Assembly: GCA_037968995.1 (NCBI GenBank)
Contig: JBBKWP010000268.1
Span: 1 to 6,368, forward strand
Direction: 5' to 3'
Length of the DNA: 6,368 nt
DNA from: JAEXNA01 sp037968995
Lineage (GTDB): Bacteria; Vulcanimicrobiota; Xenobia; Xenobiales; JADMJV01
The first letter of the stretch is position 1, and each line of letters begins with the position of its first letter. Positions 5,006-6,368 of this stretch are shown one piece after another. The notes below the pieces were generated by a model, which was given only the letters and a program-made list of their open reading frames with translations, made no database searches and was not told the origin of the DNA. A program made the position numbers and the translations under genes.

Positions 5006-6071
5006 ACGGAGGGGGGGTCTGGGCCATGACCGTGTTGCGACCGGCAGCTTTACCCTGATACAGGAGGTCATCGGACGCGCGTAAGAGGTCGTCGATGGTG
5101 CCGCTCGGTTCGAAAAGCGCGACCCCGAACGTCATGGTGATAGTGAGGCTCTGACTCTCGAATTCCATCAGGCTTTCGGCTAAAACTTTTCGCACCCGCT
5201 CTACCGCGGAGGTAGCAACTTCCAGGTCGGAGGTCCGGAGGATCAAAAGAAACTCTTCCCCGCCCCAACGACCAACAACGTCGGCATCGCGAACAGTGGT
5301 GCGTAGAGTACGGGCCACCTGTTTGAGGACCTCGTCGCCGCATTCGTGTCCGTGAGTGTCGTTGAAGGTCTTGAAATGATCGATATCGCCCATCGCTACC
5401 ACGAAGCCTGAGCCCGTCGACAGCGACTTGTCTTGCTCTGCTTTCAAGACGCGAAGAAGGTGGCGTCGGTTCGGCAACTTCGTCAAGGGGTCGACGTTGG
5501 CCACCTCAATCAGCTGGCCTTCTGAGTGGAGAGAGGCTTGGCGGAAATAGAAACTGAGCAGCCCCAATGCCAGAAAGACGATGAAACTGTTGGACAGATA
5601 AACCTTGTAGAGCAAGGCGGGCGAAAGCCATTCGGGAGCGTGGGTGGCGTAGCGATACAGCCAGATGTAAAGTGCCAGCAACACGATTGTCTGCCCCACC
5701 AGAAAGCGTTTGGTGAGTTTTTGGTTGAAGATGGTAAAGGGAATCATAGGGATCAGATAGAGCTGAAAACCGCTACTCCATCCCAACTGAAAGGTCGCGA
5801 AGAGGGCGTGACTGACGACTTCGAGAGTCACCAAGGCAATAGCCTTGTCTCGCTCTCCCCGCGCATTGGCAGACCTTGCGGTGACCCAGACATACACGCT
5901 GAAAATGTTGAACGCGGACAACATAGGGGTCTCGAGATAGAGAAAGAGAGGGATGAATAGAGTGTGAGCGACTATTCCGAGGATGGAAAGATAGTGGATG
6001 ATCGTGTACACACGAAATCGGTCGGGGTCGACCTCCTGAATGACGGTCCAGTCCGCTCGGATTTGCTTCAC
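4989..6071 (-). CDS. membrane-bound GGDEF diguanylate cyclase
   Basis: Makes c-di-GMP from two GTP at the cytoplasmic face of the inner membrane. From GTG 6071 it has 360 residues. About six hydrophobic segments occupy 23-176 (for example HYLSILGIVAHTLFIPLFLYL and a GFQLYLIPMIPF block), followed by the GGDEF domain, about 190-350. Visible residues: DPLTKLPNRR from D194, GDIDHFK with metal Asp D229, N237 and D246 as expected guanine contacts, active-site GGEEF at 270-274, and RDAD at 261-264, an intact RxxD inhibitory site five residues before GGEEF, so product inhibition is expected. I prefer this start because GAGG lies 4 nt upstream. The frame runs on to a GTG at 6194 (401 residues), but those 41 residues are Arg/His-rich and do not look like real coding. 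The membrane region is probably the sensor; its ligand is unknown. It is convergent with the antiporter. Confidence 0.92.
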   Translation of the reverse strand: MKQIRADWTVIQEVDPDRFRVYTIIHYLSILGIVAHTLFIPLFLYLETPMLSAFNIFSVYVWVTARSANARGERDKAIALVTLEVVSHALFATFQLGWSSGFQLYLIPMIPFTIFNQKLTKRFLVGQTIVLLALYIWLYRYATHAPEWLSPALLYKVYLSNSFIVFLALGLLSFYFRQASLHSEGQLIEVANVDPLTKLPNRRHLLRVLKAEQDKSLSTGSGFVVAMGDIDHFKTFNDTHGHECGDEVLKQVARTLRTTVRDADVVGRWGGEEFLLILRTSDLEVATSAVERVRKVLAESLMEFESQSLTITMTFGVALFEPSGTIDDLLRASDDLLYQGKAAGRNTVMAQTPPPFTARS

Positions 6072-6075
6072 CGCA

Positions 6076-6079
6076 CCTC
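6076..6079 (-). promoter_or_regulatory. ribosome binding site supporting the cyclase start at 6071
   Basis: GAGG on the minus strand, 4 nt before GTG 6071-6069. The alternative GTG at 6194 has only AGGA at 2 nt, too close. This favours the 360-residue product but does not prove it. Confidence 0.4.
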
Positions 6080-6262
6080 GTTCGGCGAATGGTCTCAGTG
6101 TCCTATGCTCAGATACTTGTCGATGGTTTTCGCCGTGTCCCCTGTGGGACGCCCTTCGCCGGGCCGTTGCGGAACGATGTGCCTTCGCGACCACGTTCCT
6201 GAGAGCATTAACGAATCTATGACGTTCTGTCTGTAGGTTGTCAGGGTAGCCTTATAAAACGC

Positions 6263-6267
6263 AGGAG
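6263..6267 (+). promoter_or_regulatory. strong ribosome binding site for the right-edge gene
   Basis: AGGAG with a 7-nt spacer before ATG 6275. It is the best Shine-Dalgarno match in the window and is the main reason for calling a gene from only 94 bases. No convincing -35/-10 pair is visible in the short divergent spacer before it. Confidence 0.7.
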
Positions 6268-6274
6268 TGTCCCA

Positions 6275-6368
6275 ATGCTAGTCCAGAGATTTGCCCCCAC
6301 CCACGATCCGCGAAAATTGTCAACGGCCGACCGCAAAAAGCTTTTCGAAGAGCCGTTCACTCCCCTAT
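6275..6368 (+). CDS. start of a gene, possibly a SAM-dependent methyltransferase (partial)
   Basis: Starting at ATG 6275, the frame is open to the right edge, giving 31 residues. It begins MLVQRFAPTHDPRKLSTADR and continues KKLFEEPFTPL. A strong AGGAG lies 7 nt upstream. The pattern, an early R-F-x-P, then K-L with S, then a basic R/K run and L, resembles the N-terminal leader that precedes the nucleotide-binding fold in many small class I SAM-dependent methyltransferases. The diagnostic glycine-rich motif (D-x-G-x-G-x-G) would lie beyond the window, so the product name is a guess. It is divergent from the cyclase gene. Confidence 0.6.
   Translation, partial: MLVQRFAPTHDPRKLSTADRKKLFEEPFTPL

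Noticed and set aside
5526..5960. 144-codon plus-strand frame opposite the cyclase
   Set aside because: It lies antisense to the cyclase membrane region, is unusually rich in Gln, Glu, Gly and Asp with no recognisable domain, and has no ribosome binding site.
6072..6194. 41-residue N-terminal extension of the cyclase
   Set aside because: The extension is Arg/His/Ala-rich and unlike the membrane protein that follows; its GTG has a poorly spaced AGGA. It is kept only as an alternative in the gene entry.
6238..6258. TTGTCA and TATAAA as a promoter for the right-edge gene
   Set aside because: The boxes are only 9 bp apart, too close for a sigma-70 promoter.

Overview
The window looks like bacterial chromosome: dense protein-coding genes on both strands, short spacers, Shine-Dalgarno sites of the AGGAG/GGAG/AAGGA type, one clear Sec signal peptide and membrane proteins of ordinary bacterial families. 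Base composition is moderately GC-rich by eye (not measured). There is no rRNA, tRNA, transposase or CRISPR array. I cannot name the phylum. A free-living, probably diderm bacterium fits; nothing seen is diagnostic.

Left part (1-2668, minus strand). Four genes read leftward. From upstream to downstream they are: a 154-residue Gly/Ala-rich membrane protein (2204-2668); a 134-residue protein with a polar N-terminus and a glycine-rich hydrophobic tail (1631-2035); a 303-residue protein with a Gly/Met-rich N-terminal half and a compact glycerophosphodiester phosphodiesterase (GDPD)-like domain (446-1357); and a tandem paralogue of the last (437 to beyond base 1). The two GDPD genes are 8 bp apart and share only the first seven residues, a short pre-domain motif and the catalytic domain. 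None of the four begins with a classical signal peptide. The leader of the 134-residue gene can fold into a four-helix RNA that ends just before its ribosome binding site.

Middle (2669-3491). A 256-bp divergent spacer holds a symmetrical site TGTGA-N6-TCACA (CRP/FNR-family type), an inverted repeat with T-N11-A spacing (LysR type) and a 12-bp palindrome. It leads into a plus-strand gene for an exported protein made of two 63-residue repeats, with a hairpin over its stop codon.

Right part (3492-6368). A plus-strand CPA1-type cation:proton antiporter (3755-5005) appears to be missing its annotated beginning: its first transmembrane segment is encoded upstream of the first ATG, with no normal start codon in frame. 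It overlaps by 17 bp, tail to tail, a minus-strand membrane-bound diguanylate cyclase with an intact GGEEF active site and RxxD inhibitory site. A new plus-strand gene with a strong ribosome binding site starts at 6275 and leaves the window; it may be a methyltransferase.

Working together: the left genes look like an accessory cluster for exported or membrane-active proteins plus a phosphodiesterase pair. The right genes are housekeeping-like (ion homeostasis, c-di-GMP signalling). A functional link between the halves is not shown by the sequence.
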